DNA from: Pseudonocardia bannensis
GTDB lineage: Bacteria > Actinomycetota > Actinomycetes > Mycobacteriales > Pseudonocardiaceae
DNA: 59,664 nucleotides
Reading direction: 5' to 3'
NCBI RefSeq assembly: GCF_012911875.1
Contig: NZ_JAAXKZ010000021.1
Coordinates: forward strand, 1 to 59,664
The notes beneath the pieces are model-generated. The model had not been told where the DNA came from and ran no database searches. It worked only from the letters and a program-made list of their open reading frames with translations. Numbering within the stretch: the stretch's first letter is position 1; the number at the start of each line of letters is the position of its first letter. Below, one piece after another: positions 18,437 to 27,216 of the stretch. Position numbers and translations under genes: made by a program.

Positions 18437-18925
18437 GTGAGCACACGCGGGGTGGTTTTCGTCCACTCGTCGCCGACTGCGGTCTGCCCGCATGTCGAGT
18501 GGGCGATCTCAGGCGTACTCGGAACCCGGGTCGCGCTGCAATGGACGCCGCAGCCGGCCGTCCCCGGGCAGCTGCGCGCCGAGTGCACCTGGTACGGCCC
18601 GTCCGGCAGTGGCGGTGCGTTGGCGGGCGCCCTGCGCGCGTGGCCGATGCTGCGCTTCGAGGTGACCGAGGAGCCGAGCCCCGGCGTGGACGGCCAGCGG
18701 TTCTGCCATGTCCCGTCGCTGGGTCTGTGGAGTGGCCGGACCAGTGCCAACGGCGACATCGTCGTCGGCGAGGACCAGCTTCGTGCGCTGCTCACCGACG
18801 TGCCCTCCGGGCAGGTCCCGGGCCGGGTGCGGGATCTGCTGGGATCTGCCTGGGACGACGCCCTCGAGCCCTTCCGGCTGGCCGGGGACGGTGCGCCGGT
18901 GACCTGGCTGCACCAGGTCGGCTAG
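18437..18925 (+). CDS. DUF3145 family protein
   Basis: A 162-residue conserved actinobacterial protein of unknown function (DUF3145). It begins VSTRGVVFVHSSPTAVCPHV and contains RAECTWYGPSGSGGALAGAL, which are family hallmarks. The GTG at 18437 is preceded by GGAGG at about 18425; the open frame extends six codons further upstream. Cytoplasmic, with no membrane span. Its end overlaps the convergent membrane glycosyltransferase gene by four bases. The 260 bases upstream carry no gene I can support. Confidence 0.88.
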   Translation: MSTRGVVFVHSSPTAVCPHVEWAISGVLGTRVALQWTPQPAVPGQLRAECTWYGPSGSGGALAGALRAWPMLRFEVTEEPSPGVDGQRFCHVPSLGLWSGRTSANGDIVVGEDQLRALLTDVPSGQVPGRVRDLLGSAWDDALEPFRLAGDGAPVTWLHQVG

Positions 18926-20346
18926 CTCGCCGACGAGGCGTTCCGGCGGCGGGAGCGGCGGCCGTGCCGCCACCCGAGCGCAGCCAGCCCCGCGAGGAGC
19001 GCGAAGCCGGCGAGATGGGCCGTCCGGTAGTCGCCGCGCCAGTCCGTGAGCACGGGGCGCAGCAGCCGGTAGACCGGCGCGTCGGCGTCGATGAAGTGCA
19101 CGACCCACGTCACCTGGCGCAGGTAGCCCTGCACGAGGAACACCACGTAGCCCAGGACCCCCGCCAGGCCGAGCACGAGGCCGCTCACCCGGGCCCACCG
19201 CGGGCCGTGATCGAGCCAGTACAGCGTCGCGATCACCGCCAGCGGTAGCACGACCACCAACTGCCGTCCGGGGGACCAGTATCCGTGCATGGTCAGGGCG
19301 ACGAACGTCGCCACGAACCAGCCGGCGGCGAGCGGGACGGCGAGCGCCGACCAGCCGGGGGGCCGCCGTGCCGCCAGCGCCGCGACCGCGGGGACGGCGA
19401 GCAGCCACGCCGGTTGCCACGGGACCAGGCCGAACTCGTGGTCCAGCAGCAGGCCGGCCAGACGCAGGCTGCGCTCGACGTAGTCGGGGTCCACCCCGAT
19501 CACCGCGAACTCACCGGTCTCGGCGAAATGGTCGCCGCTGGCGTAGACCGTCCAGCCGCCCCAGACGACCCGGTGCACGACCAGATAGAGCACGCCCGAG
19601 GCCGCCAGCGCAGCGCTCAGTATCCCGACCTCGCGCCGCTGCCCGCCCCGCCACCAGCGCACCGCGCCGAGCCCGGCCAGTGTGAAGGCCACCAGCCCGT
19701 ACTTCACCGACAGCCAGGGCAGCGCCGTGACCACCGCGCCCAGCAGCACCAGCTCGCGACGGCGCAGCGGGCCCGTCACCGCGGCCACACCCGCCCCGGC
19801 GACCAGCGCGGCCGGGAGCTCGGGGTAGAGCTGTTGACCGTAGGCCGCCAGCGGCAGCGACGCCCCCGCGACCGCGACACCGACGGCCCCGACGCGCGGG
19901 CCCACCCCGAACCGGCGCGTCGCCAGCCAGAGCGTCAGCGCGGCGAGCGCCCCCGCCAGGCCGGCCAGTGTCGCCTTCGCGGCCACCCAGCCACCCAGCC
20001 CGGCCGGGACGGCCAGGATGATCGGCAGCAGCGGGTCGTGCGGGCTGATCTGGCTGCCGTCCGGTTGGACGACGGTCTCGACGTGGGGCACGACGTCGGC
20101 GAACTCGCGCCAGCGCTGCTCGGCCATCTCGTCGGTGATGTCGAGATCTCCGTCCTCGGCGAGCGAGAGCGCGGAGAGGTAGTACTGCTCCTCGTCGACG
20201 GCGACATGGGCGGTCTCGAGCGCCCGCACGCCGATGCCGAGTGCCGCGGCCACGGCCGCGACGAGCGCGACGAGCAGCATCGCCCGGCGCAGGCCGGTGT
20301 CGGACGGGTAGGTGCGGACGGGCCTGGCCGTCGGTGCCGGCGCCAC
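18922..20346 (-). CDS. GT-C type membrane glycosyltransferase (predicted)
   Basis: A 474-residue polytopic membrane protein with about 10-12 hydrophobic spans. The first extracytoplasmic loop after the first span carries VAVDEEQYYLSALSLAEDGD, the acidic loop seen in GT-C enzymes that use lipid-linked sugars. The C-terminus is basic (GRRSRRRNASSAS) and cytoplasmic. Start is the GTG at 20346, four bases after the epimerase stop, so the two form an operon. Together with the epimerase, the flippase-GT2 fusion and the FAD enzyme, it suggests assembly of a cell-envelope glycan. Acceptor and donor are unknown. Confidence 0.7.
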   Translation of the reverse strand: MAPAPTARPVRTYPSDTGLRRAMLLVALVAAVAAALGIGVRALETAHVAVDEEQYYLSALSLAEDGDLDITDEMAEQRWREFADVVPHVETVVQPDGSQISPHDPLLPIILAVPAGLGGWVAAKATLAGLAGALAALTLWLATRRFGVGPRVGAVGVAVAGASLPLAAYGQQLYPELPAALVAGAGVAAVTGPLRRRELVLLGAVVTALPWLSVKYGLVAFTLAGLGAVRWWRGGQRREVGILSAALAASGVLYLVVHRVVWGGWTVYASGDHFAETGEFAVIGVDPDYVERSLRLAGLLLDHEFGLVPWQPAWLLAVPAVAALAARRPPGWSALAVPLAAGWFVATFVALTMHGYWSPGRQLVVVLPLAVIATLYWLDHGPRWARVSGLVLGLAGVLGYVVFLVQGYLRQVTWVVHFIDADAPVYRLLRPVLTDWRGDYRTAHLAGFALLAGLAALGWRHGRRSRRRNASSAS

Positions 20347-20350
20347 CGGC

Positions 20351-21331
20351 TCAGCCCGCCTGCAGCACGGGCTCCGGCGCGGCGGCCCTCTCGACCCCGC
20401 TCGTGACCTCGGTCCGGCCGGCCGCCGCGCACGCCACCTGGCGGGCGATCAACCCGTCGATGTCGGTTTGCGGGGCCCAGCCGAGGAGCCCGCGGAGCCG
20501 GGTCGTGTCGGCGAGCGTGTGCGGCACCTCGACCAGCTCGGCCGGTTCGACGACGGTGCGCACGTCGATGTCGAGCACGCGACCGAGCGCGGCGACGATC
20601 TCGCCGAGCCGCAGCGGCGTGCCGGTGCCGAGGTTGACGGTGCCGATATCGCAGCCCTGCACAGCGAGGGCGCCGAGCTCGACGAGCGCGCGGACGGCGT
20701 GGCCGACGTCGGTGATGTCTCGGCTGCGCCGCAGGGAGCCGAACACCCGCAGCGGCTCGCCCGCCTGCGCCGCGGCGATCCAGCGGGACAGGGCCATCCC
20801 CGGCCGCTGACCCTCACCGGCGACCGTGAACGGCCTGATCACCGCGACCCGACCACCGGCTTGCGCGCGGGCGGTGCACAGCTGCTCGACGACGACCTTG
20901 CTGCGGGCGTAGCCACCGCGGGGCCGCAGCCGGTCGTCCTCGGCGCTGGGACGGCCGCCGCGGCTGCCGCCGTAGACCGACGAGGACGACGCCACCAGCA
21001 GCGGGGTGCTCATCGGCACCGCGGCCAGCACCGCTCCGGTGGCGAGCACGTTGTCCCGGTAACGCCACTGCGCGGCGTCGGGCCGGGCGTCGCGCACGTC
21101 AGGGCTCCCCGCCAGGTGGTGCACGACGGTGGCCCCGGCGAGGGCCTCGCGCACCTCGGGAGTGTGGTCGAGCAGGTCGGCGGTGATCGTCGTGACCCCA
21201 GGTGTGGGAGCCTGCCGGCGGCGGTCGATGCCGATGACGGGACCGTCCTGGGCGAGTGTCGAGACGAGCATCCGGCCCACGAAACCGGCTGAGCCGGTGA
21301 CCACCGCGACCACACGGCCTCCTGCAACCAT
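20351..21331 (-). CDS. NAD-dependent epimerase/dehydratase
   Basis: A 326-residue extended short-chain dehydrogenase of the nucleotide-sugar epimerase type. The NAD motif TGSAGFVG lies at residues 12-19, the catalytic pair is in YARSK with Ser in ASSSSVYGG, and the C-terminal half binds the sugar nucleotide. It likely makes an activated sugar for the envelope glycan pathway. It starts near a divergent promoter region shared with the flippase-GT2 fusion and is followed after four bases by the GT-C gene. Confidence 0.88.
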   Translation of the reverse strand: MVAGGRVVAVVTGSAGFVGRMLVSTLAQDGPVIGIDRRRQAPTPGVTTITADLLDHTPEVREALAGATVVHHLAGSPDVRDARPDAAQWRYRDNVLATGAVLAAVPMSTPLLVASSSSVYGGSRGGRPSAEDDRLRPRGGYARSKVVVEQLCTARAQAGGRVAVIRPFTVAGEGQRPGMALSRWIAAAQAGEPLRVFGSLRRSRDITDVGHAVRALVELGALAVQGCDIGTVNLGTGTPLRLGEIVAALGRVLDIDVRTVVEPAELVEVPHTLADTTRLRGLLGWAPQTDIDGLIARQVACAAAGRTEVTSGVERAAAPEPVLQAG

Positions 21332-21344
21332 GGCTCACCTAGAG

Positions 21345-21363
21345 ATAGGTAAGGCTACTTGAC
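21345..21363. promoter_or_regulatory. Possible IdeR/DmdR iron box in divergent promoter
   Basis: The 19 bases match the DtxR/IdeR consensus TTAGGTTAGGCTAACCTAA at 12 positions, with the left half and centre (TAGGTAAGGCTA) well conserved and the right half poor. It overlaps an ACCTA-N4-TAGGT inverted repeat at 21337-21350. It lies between the epimerase and flippase-GT2 genes, 22 bases before the latter. Matching is below what I would call reliable. Confidence 0.35.
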
Positions 21364-21384
21364 GGTGAACTTACGCTACACACC

Positions 21385-23106
21385 GTGAAACGCCTCCGCC
21401 ACGTGGTGGGCCTCGGTATCACCGTCGTCGCCGTGATCTACCTCGTACGTGTCATCGACGGTGCAGCCCTGGGTGACGTGCTCGTCGCGCTGCTCGCCGA
21501 CCCGGGCGGGCTCGCGCTCGCGCTGGGCTGCTACGCGGCTGCGTTCGGTCTGCGCACGGTGGCGTGGTGCCGGGTACTGCCCGGTCTGGGGGCGGGCCAC
21601 TCGTGGGCGGGTCTGCACGTGAGCCTGCTCGGAAACCACGTGCTCCCGCTGCGGCTCGGTGAGGTGCTCCGGGTGACCAGCGTGTTGCGTCGCACCCCGC
21701 TGCGGGCCGCCCCGGTGATCGCGTCGGCGGTCACGCTGCGGGCGGCCGATCTGATCGCGGTGCTCGGCCTGGCTGCGCTCGCTGCGCCGACGATGCTGGC
21801 CGCGCTCGCGCCGGCCTGGGTGCTGGCGGCCGCGGCCGGTGGCCTGGTGCTCGTCGGCGCTCTCGGGATGGCGTGGCTGGGGCGGCTGCGGCGAGCCGGC
21901 ATGGGAGCGGCCGCGTCGGCGATGTCGGGCGCGTCGGCGAAGCCGGCGGGGGCGGCGCTGCGGCTGCCCGGCCCGGCCGTACTGATCGCCGTCGTGCTGG
22001 CCTGGGTGCTCGAGGCGGCCGTCGTGTTCGAGATCGCCCGTATCGCGGGCCATCCGCTGGGGCTGGGCGAGGCCGTCGCGATCACGGCGGTGACGATCGC
22101 GGTGCAGGCGGTGGCGGTGACCCCCGGCGGGTTCGGCAGCTACGAGGCAGCGGCCACCGCGGCACTGGTGGCCCTCGGCGTGCCGGCCGGCCCGGCGTTC
22201 GCGATCGCCCTCACGACGCACGGGGTCAAGACGGTCTACGCGCTCGTCGTCGGCGGGGTCGCGCTGGCGGTGCCCGGCCCGGGCTACCTCGGCCGGTTTC
22301 GGCTGCCGCGGCGGCTCCCGCCGAGACCCGCCCCGATGCTGCCCCCCGACGACGCCCCGGTGGTCGCGTTCCTCCCGGCGCACGACGAGGAGGAGGCCGT
22401 CGCCGAGGTGGTGGCCCGGATCCCGGAACGGGTCGCGGGCCGGCGGGTGGTGACGATCGTGGTCGACGACGGCTCCACCGACGCAACGGCCGAACGCGCG
22501 GCCGCCGCGGGCGCCCGCGTGGTGTCGTTGCGGCCGAACCAGGGACTGGGTGCGGCGGTCCGCCGCGGGCTCGCCGAGGCGGTGGCGGAACGGCCGGCGG
22601 TCGTGGTCTACCTCGACGCCGACGGGGAGTACTTCCCGGAGGACCTCGCCGCCCTGGCCGCTCCGGTGCTCGCCGGTACGGCCGACTACGTGATCGGCTC
22701 CCGGTTCACCGGTGAGATCGAGCGGATGCTGGCCCGGCGGCGGCTGGGTAACCAGGTGCTCACGGCCGGGCTGCGCTGGGCCGCGCGGCGGCGCGACCTG
22801 ACCGACGGCCAGAGCGGCTACCGGGCCTTCTCCCCGGGCGCCGCCGCGGCGGCCGAGATCGTGCACGACTACAACTACGCCCAGGTCCTCACCCTCGATC
22901 TGCTCGGCAAGGGCTTTCGCTACGCCGAGGTGCCGATCCGCTACCGCTTCCGCACCACCGGGACCTCGTTCATCAAGCTGGGCCGCTACCTGCGCAAGGT
23001 GCTGCCGGCCGTGTACCGGGAGCTCAATCCCGGCCGCGTTCCGGCCTGGACCCCGTCCCCGGTCCCGGCCCCGGCGGAAGCACCAGCGCAGTCGGCCGCG
23101 AGCTGA
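21385..23106 (+). CDS. Flippase-like membrane domain fused to GT2 glycosyltransferase
   Basis: A 573-residue fusion. Residues 1-300 form an LPG-synthase-TM (UPF0104) domain with about 8 spans, including the family motif LGNHVLPLRLGEVLRV and TPGGFGSYEAAA. Residues about 325-545 form a DPM1-like GT2 enzyme: VVDDGSTDATAERA for the nucleotide, YLDADGEYFPEDL as the DxD-type motif, and DGQSGYRAFS. The natural reading is a polyprenyl-phosphate sugar synthase tied to the membrane protein that handles its product. Start GTG at 21385. Divergent from the epimerase/GT-C operon; probably one envelope-glycan system. Confidence 0.85.
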   Translation: MKRLRHVVGLGITVVAVIYLVRVIDGAALGDVLVALLADPGGLALALGCYAAAFGLRTVAWCRVLPGLGAGHSWAGLHVSLLGNHVLPLRLGEVLRVTSVLRRTPLRAAPVIASAVTLRAADLIAVLGLAALAAPTMLAALAPAWVLAAAAGGLVLVGALGMAWLGRLRRAGMGAAASAMSGASAKPAGAALRLPGPAVLIAVVLAWVLEAAVVFEIARIAGHPLGLGEAVAITAVTIAVQAVAVTPGGFGSYEAAATAALVALGVPAGPAFAIALTTHGVKTVYALVVGGVALAVPGPGYLGRFRLPRRLPPRPAPMLPPDDAPVVAFLPAHDEEEAVAEVVARIPERVAGRRVVTIVVDDGSTDATAERAAAAGARVVSLRPNQGLGAAVRRGLAEAVAERPAVVVYLDADGEYFPEDLAALAAPVLAGTADYVIGSRFTGEIERMLARRRLGNQVLTAGLRWAARRRDLTDGQSGYRAFSPGAAAAAEIVHDYNYAQVLTLDLLGKGFRYAEVPIRYRFRTTGTSFIKLGRYLRKVLPAVYRELNPGRVPAWTPSPVPAPAEAPAQSAAS

Positions 23107-23160
23107 GCCTCCCGCCCAGCCGGCCGTCATCGCGCCGGCCCACCCCCAGCCCGAACCCGC

Positions 23161-23214
23161 GTCACGAAGGTGGCCCTGGGAACGTCGGATGTCCTCGGGG
23201 CCACCTTCGTCACG
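23161..23214. terminator. Bidirectional terminator hairpin
   Basis: Arms 23161-23176 and 23198-23214 are inverted repeats with a single mismatch (core ACGAAGGTGGCCC and its complement), loop of about 21 bases. It lies between two convergent genes, the flippase-GT2 fusion and the FAD oxidoreductase, where a shared terminator is expected. Confidence 0.7.
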
Positions 23215-23239
23215 ACAAGGTAGCGGTGCCTCGGCCGGG

Positions 23240-24778
23240 TCAGTCCTCGACGACGTGCGTGGCGAAGCGTTTGCGCGCCGTGGCCCACGCCTGTTCGTCG
23301 AAGCCGGAGCTCGGGCCGGTCAGCGCGTCCACAGCGTCGTAGGCCATCACGAACGCGTGGTGGGTGTTGTCGTGCGCGAAGAGGCCCAGCCGCCCGAACG
23401 TCGTCATCCCGGGCAACGAGCTCGCCCACGCGTCGAGTCCGGCGAGCCGGGCACCGAAGCCGGTCTCGTACACCGGGTAGACGTGCCGCAGCCGGCGGGT
23501 GACCACGGCGGCGGGGCGGACCGGCGGGAGCCCGGCACGGACGAGATCATCGGCCACCCGGGCGGCGAGATCGTCGTCGGTGGCGTTCCAGATCGCGTCG
23601 TCGGGAGCGCACGGTATCTCCGCGCACAACACGGTCCGGTCCGCCGGGTCGTCGGCGCTGTCGCGGTAGTTCGCCGGCTCGGAGACCCGGGTGACCGGCG
23701 TGCCGGCGCCCGGCAGGTAGTGCGCGTCGTAGGTCGTCCACGGCCGGCGCCCCTCCAGGACGAGGTAGACCAGCACCATCGCCCGGAACTTCAGGTCCGC
23801 CGCGTCGGCGAGAACGTCCGCGGGCGGCCCCGGGTCGACGATCCGGGCGAGCGCGGTGAGAGGAACCGTGGAGAACACGTGCCCGGCCGAGATCGCGGCG
23901 CCGCCGTTGGTCCGCACCGTGACCCCGTCCGCCCCCGGGGACAGGCTCACGGCCTCGGTGCGCAACTCGATCCGCGCGCCTGCGTCGGTGGCGGCCGCCG
24001 CCACGGCATCGGTGAGCTGGCCGAAGCCGCGCCGGGGATAGCGGAACATCCGGCCCTGCCCGTCACGGGCACCGTGCAGCATCCGCGCGGCGATCTTCCA
24101 CGGGGTGTCGGCGGTGACCCGGCGACGGGCCTGCTCGGCGTCGATCTCCTCGCCGGAACGGCCCCACAGCTTCTCCGCGAACGGCGCGTACAGCGCGCCG
24201 TACAGCCCGGGACCGAGGCTGCGGCGCAGCGCGTCGGCGTAGCTGGCAGGGGGAGCGGAGCGGCGGCGAAGCGGCGCCGCCGCGGTGTCGGCCGCGATCC
24301 GGGCGACCAGGCCGCGCGGTAGCCGTCGGACCAGCTCGGCCGGACGCAGTGGGAACCCGACCCACGCCCCGCCGACCTGCAGCCGGCCGTTGCGCGGCCG
24401 CAACTGGAGATCGTCGCCGAGCAGGCCGGCCAGGTCGGCGAGCACGCCCGGGTCGATGCTCGGATGCAGCCGGTGGCTGCCGTGGTCGACGCGGATCCCG
24501 GCGACGTCGAAGCTCGCGGCCATCCCGCCGACCGCGTCGCCCCGTTCCAGCAGCACCACGCTGCGCCCGGCCCGCGCGGCCCGCCAGGCCGCCGCCAGAC
24601 CGGCCGGCCCCGCGCCGAGGACGACCAGATCCGCGCCGAGATCACCACCGGGGCCGGTGCCGGGGTCGGCAGGGCGGTCCGTGCCGTGGCCGGCGGCGCG
24701 GTCGATTCCGTGATCGGCCGCGTGATCGGTACTGGGACGCGCGCCAGGAGCGGTCGGATCGGCGCCGGGGTCGGTCAT
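23240..24778 (-). CDS. FAD-dependent oxidoreductase, UDP-galactopyranose-mutase-like
   Basis: A 512-residue flavoprotein. After a 50-residue His/Asp/Gly-rich tail, the Rossmann motif VVLGAGPAGLAAAWRAARAG is followed by GGMAASF and VDHGSHRLHPS, as in protoporphyrinogen-oxidase/amine-oxidase and UDP-galactopyranose-mutase-like enzymes. FAEKLWGRSGEEIDAEQA and the C-terminal GRLGLFAHDNTHHAFVMAYD close the FAD site. ATG at 24778 is chosen because sequence upstream in the frame is not protein-like. Position beside an envelope sugar group favours a role in sugar-lipid chemistry, but the reaction is not determined. Convergent with the flippase-GT2 gene. Confidence 0.82.
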   Translation of the reverse strand: MTDPGADPTAPGARPSTDHAADHGIDRAAGHGTDRPADPGTGPGGDLGADLVVLGAGPAGLAAAWRAARAGRSVVLLERGDAVGGMAASFDVAGIRVDHGSHRLHPSIDPGVLADLAGLLGDDLQLRPRNGRLQVGGAWVGFPLRPAELVRRLPRGLVARIAADTAAAPLRRRSAPPASYADALRRSLGPGLYGALYAPFAEKLWGRSGEEIDAEQARRRVTADTPWKIAARMLHGARDGQGRMFRYPRRGFGQLTDAVAAAATDAGARIELRTEAVSLSPGADGVTVRTNGGAAISAGHVFSTVPLTALARIVDPGPPADVLADAADLKFRAMVLVYLVLEGRRPWTTYDAHYLPGAGTPVTRVSEPANYRDSADDPADRTVLCAEIPCAPDDAIWNATDDDLAARVADDLVRAGLPPVRPAAVVTRRLRHVYPVYETGFGARLAGLDAWASSLPGMTTFGRLGLFAHDNTHHAFVMAYDAVDALTGPSSGFDEQAWATARKRFATHVVED

Positions 24779-24872
24779 GGACGAGACGGTAGGTGGCGCT
24801 CCGGCCGGGTGATCGTGCCGGGGTCCGGCGCGGTGGCGCACCGGAATGCCGGGTCTGGGGGAAACTGGTCCA

Positions 24873-25433
24873 GTGAGGACTGGAGCCGGTCCGCGCGGGA
24901 CGCTCGCGCTGGCCGTCGGGCTGGCTGCGCTGCTGCTGGCCGGTGGTGTTGCGGCGTGGCTGCTGGGCAGCCGGGTCTTCGACGGCGTCGCCCCGGCCGG
25001 TGCGGCGCCGTCGGTGCCTGAGCACGGCGCGGGCTCGGCCACCGTCGAGCTCAGCGCCGACGCGGGTGCGCACCCTGCGGGTGCGGCCGTACGTGCCCAG
25101 TTGCAGCGCTACTTCGATGCCATCAACGCCCGCGACTACGCGTCGTGGACCACCACGGTGATGCCCCAGCGGGTCGAGCAGCAGCCCGAGCCGCAGTGGC
25201 GGGCGGGCCTGGAGACCACCACCGACGGCACGATCCGCATCGACCGCATCGCCGACCTGGACGGTGGCCGGGTGCTGGTGCTGGTCCGGTTCGTGAGCAC
25301 GCAGGACCCGGCCGACGCGCCCGCCGACCTGCAGGCCCCGCGGATCTGCTGGCGCGGCGCGCTGCCGATGAGCGGCGACCCTCCCCGGCTGGAGACCGGT
25401 CGCGCGGGCAGCCTGCTCAGCGAGGCCTGCTGA
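24873..25433 (+). CDS. Membrane-anchored exported protein of unknown function
   Basis: A 186-residue protein with an N-terminal membrane anchor (LALAVGLAALLLAGGVAAWL) and an extracytoplasmic domain. The domain begins with VRAQLQRYFDAINARDYASW, typical of NTF2-like/Mce-associated proteins of actinobacteria, and has a single central Cys (RICWRGALPM) and a terminal Cys that may form a disulfide. The GTG at 24873 is used; an ATG at 24846 in the same frame is possible. Divergent from the FAD enzyme. Role unknown. Confidence 0.75.
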   Translation: MRTGAGPRGTLALAVGLAALLLAGGVAAWLLGSRVFDGVAPAGAAPSVPEHGAGSATVELSADAGAHPAGAAVRAQLQRYFDAINARDYASWTTTVMPQRVEQQPEPQWRAGLETTTDGTIRIDRIADLDGGRVLVLVRFVSTQDPADAPADLQAPRICWRGALPMSGDPPRLETGRAGSLLSEAC

Positions 25434-25695
25434 CGCGTTCCGGTCCAGTGCGCCGTGGCCGGGCCGGGCGACGCCGCGCGTCGCGCAGCGACAGGCAGGC
25501 TCCGGCTCCGCCGCCGATCGCGTAGGCCGACCGGCCCACGCCGTGGCCGTCGGGACAGTGGCACCGGGGCGAAGCTGCGGTACGTCGCGATGCCCGCGGC
25601 CACGAGACGGGCGAGCCCGGGGAGATCGCCCGCCCGAGCGGTCCGTAGCACCGGCCCACCCACCGGGGCGGATTCCCGGTCCCGCGCCGGGCGCG

Positions 25696-27132
25696 CTACA
25701 GCGGGATGTTGCCGTGCGCTCCGCGGCCGGCCGGGGCGGCGGCCAGCGCCTCGAGCAGCCGCAGCCGTGTCTCGGTGGGGTCGATGACGGCGTCGACGAC
25801 GCCGATCGCCATCGCCCGGTTCACCCCGCCCGCGATGCGCTCGTGCTCCTCCGCGAGCCGAGTGTGCAGGGCGTCGCGCTCCTCCTCGGGAGCGGCGGCG
25901 AGCTTGCGCCGGTGCAGGATCCCCACCGCGGCCTTGGCCCCCATGACGGCCACCTCGGCGTCCGGCCACGCGAACACCGCCGTGGCGCCGAGCGAACGCG
26001 AGTTCATCGCGATGTACGCGCCGCCGAACGCCTTGCGGGTCACGAGCGTCACCCGCGGCACCACGGCCTCGGCGAACGCGTGCAGCAGCTTCGCACCGCG
26101 GCGCACCACACCGTCCCACTCCTGGCCGACGCCCGGCAGGTAACCCGGGACGTCCACCAGGACCAGCAACGGCACGCCGAACGCGTCGCAGAGCCGGACG
26201 AACCGCGAGGCCTTCTCCGCCGACGGGGAGTCGAGGCACCCGCCGAGCCGCAGCGGGTTGTTCGCGATCACGCCGATCGAGCGGCCCCCCAGGCGCCCGA
26301 AGCCGATCACGATGTTGGGCGCCCACTTGGCCTGCAGCTCGCTGAAGGCGTCCTGGTCGAGGATGCCGCGCACGAGCGGCCGGACGTCGTAGGCGCGCTG
26401 CTTGCGCTCGGGGAGCAGGGCCTTCAGGTCGACCGGGGCGGCGACCGCCCGGGTGTCGTAGATCCCCGGCCGGGCGAAGATGCCGGTGAGGGTCCGGGCG
26501 CGTCTCAGCGCGTCGTCCTCGGAGTCGGCGACCACGTGCACGACGCCGGAGCGCTTGCCGTGGGCTACGGGACCGCCCAGGGATTCCTGGTCGATCTGCT
26601 CGCCCGTCACGCTGCGCACGACGTCCGGGCCGGTGACGAACACCCGGCCCTCCGGCGCCATGATCACGATGTCGGTCAGTGCCGGCCCGTACGCCGCGCC
26701 GCCGGCGGCCGCGCCGAGCACCACCGACAGCTGCGGCACCCGCCCGGAGGCCCGGACCATCGCGGCGAACACCTGGCCGACCGCGTCGAGCGCCTCGACG
26801 CCCTCCGCCAGCCGCGCCCCACCGGAGTGCCAGAGCCCGATCACCGGCACGCGCAGGCGTACCGCGGTGTCGATCGCCTCGACGATGTGCCGGCAACCCT
26901 CCGAGCCCATCGCCCCGCCCATGACCGTCGCGTCGGTGCAGAACGCGATCACCTTGGCGCCGTCGATGCGGCCGTGCGCGGCGAGCACCCCGGAGGAATC
27001 CGGTGCCCGCATCGGGCTGAGCGTGTCCTCGTCGAACAGTGCCCCCAGCCGGGCGAGCGGGTCACGCGGGTCACGCGGTCGCTGCTCCGTGACGGCTGGA
27101 TCGACGCTGGGGTGGGTGGCCAGGGCGGTCAT
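25696..27132 (-). CDS. accD6: Acyl-CoA carboxylase carboxyltransferase (AccD6-like)
   Basis: The beta subunit of an acetyl/propionyl-CoA carboxylase that moves the carboxyl group from biotin to the acyl-CoA, supplying malonyl-CoA. The 478-residue product has both crotonase-like halves: the first oxyanion region SGGARLAEGVEALDAVGQVF and AAAGGAAYGPALTD, the second VDVPGYLPGVGQEWDGVVRR and TRKAFGGAYIAMNSRSLGA. The ATG at 27132 has GAGGAG upstream. It closes the fab operon, as accD6 does in mycobacteria; the biotin-carboxylase subunit is elsewhere. The symbol is by analogy of position. Confidence 0.88.
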   Translation of the reverse strand: MTALATHPSVDPAVTEQRPRDPRDPLARLGALFDEDTLSPMRAPDSSGVLAAHGRIDGAKVIAFCTDATVMGGAMGSEGCRHIVEAIDTAVRLRVPVIGLWHSGGARLAEGVEALDAVGQVFAAMVRASGRVPQLSVVLGAAAGGAAYGPALTDIVIMAPEGRVFVTGPDVVRSVTGEQIDQESLGGPVAHGKRSGVVHVVADSEDDALRRARTLTGIFARPGIYDTRAVAAPVDLKALLPERKQRAYDVRPLVRGILDQDAFSELQAKWAPNIVIGFGRLGGRSIGVIANNPLRLGGCLDSPSAEKASRFVRLCDAFGVPLLVLVDVPGYLPGVGQEWDGVVRRGAKLLHAFAEAVVPRVTLVTRKAFGGAYIAMNSRSLGATAVFAWPDAEVAVMGAKAAVGILHRRKLAAAPEEERDALHTRLAEEHERIAGGVNRAMAIGVVDAVIDPTETRLRLLEALAAAPAGRGAHGNIPL

Positions 27133-27216
27133 CCGAACTCCTCGTGGATGGGAGGTGCTCTGCGGTTCGGAACGTGCTCAGCTGCGGGTCAGCACTGCGC
27201 CGTGCAGGTGGATGCG

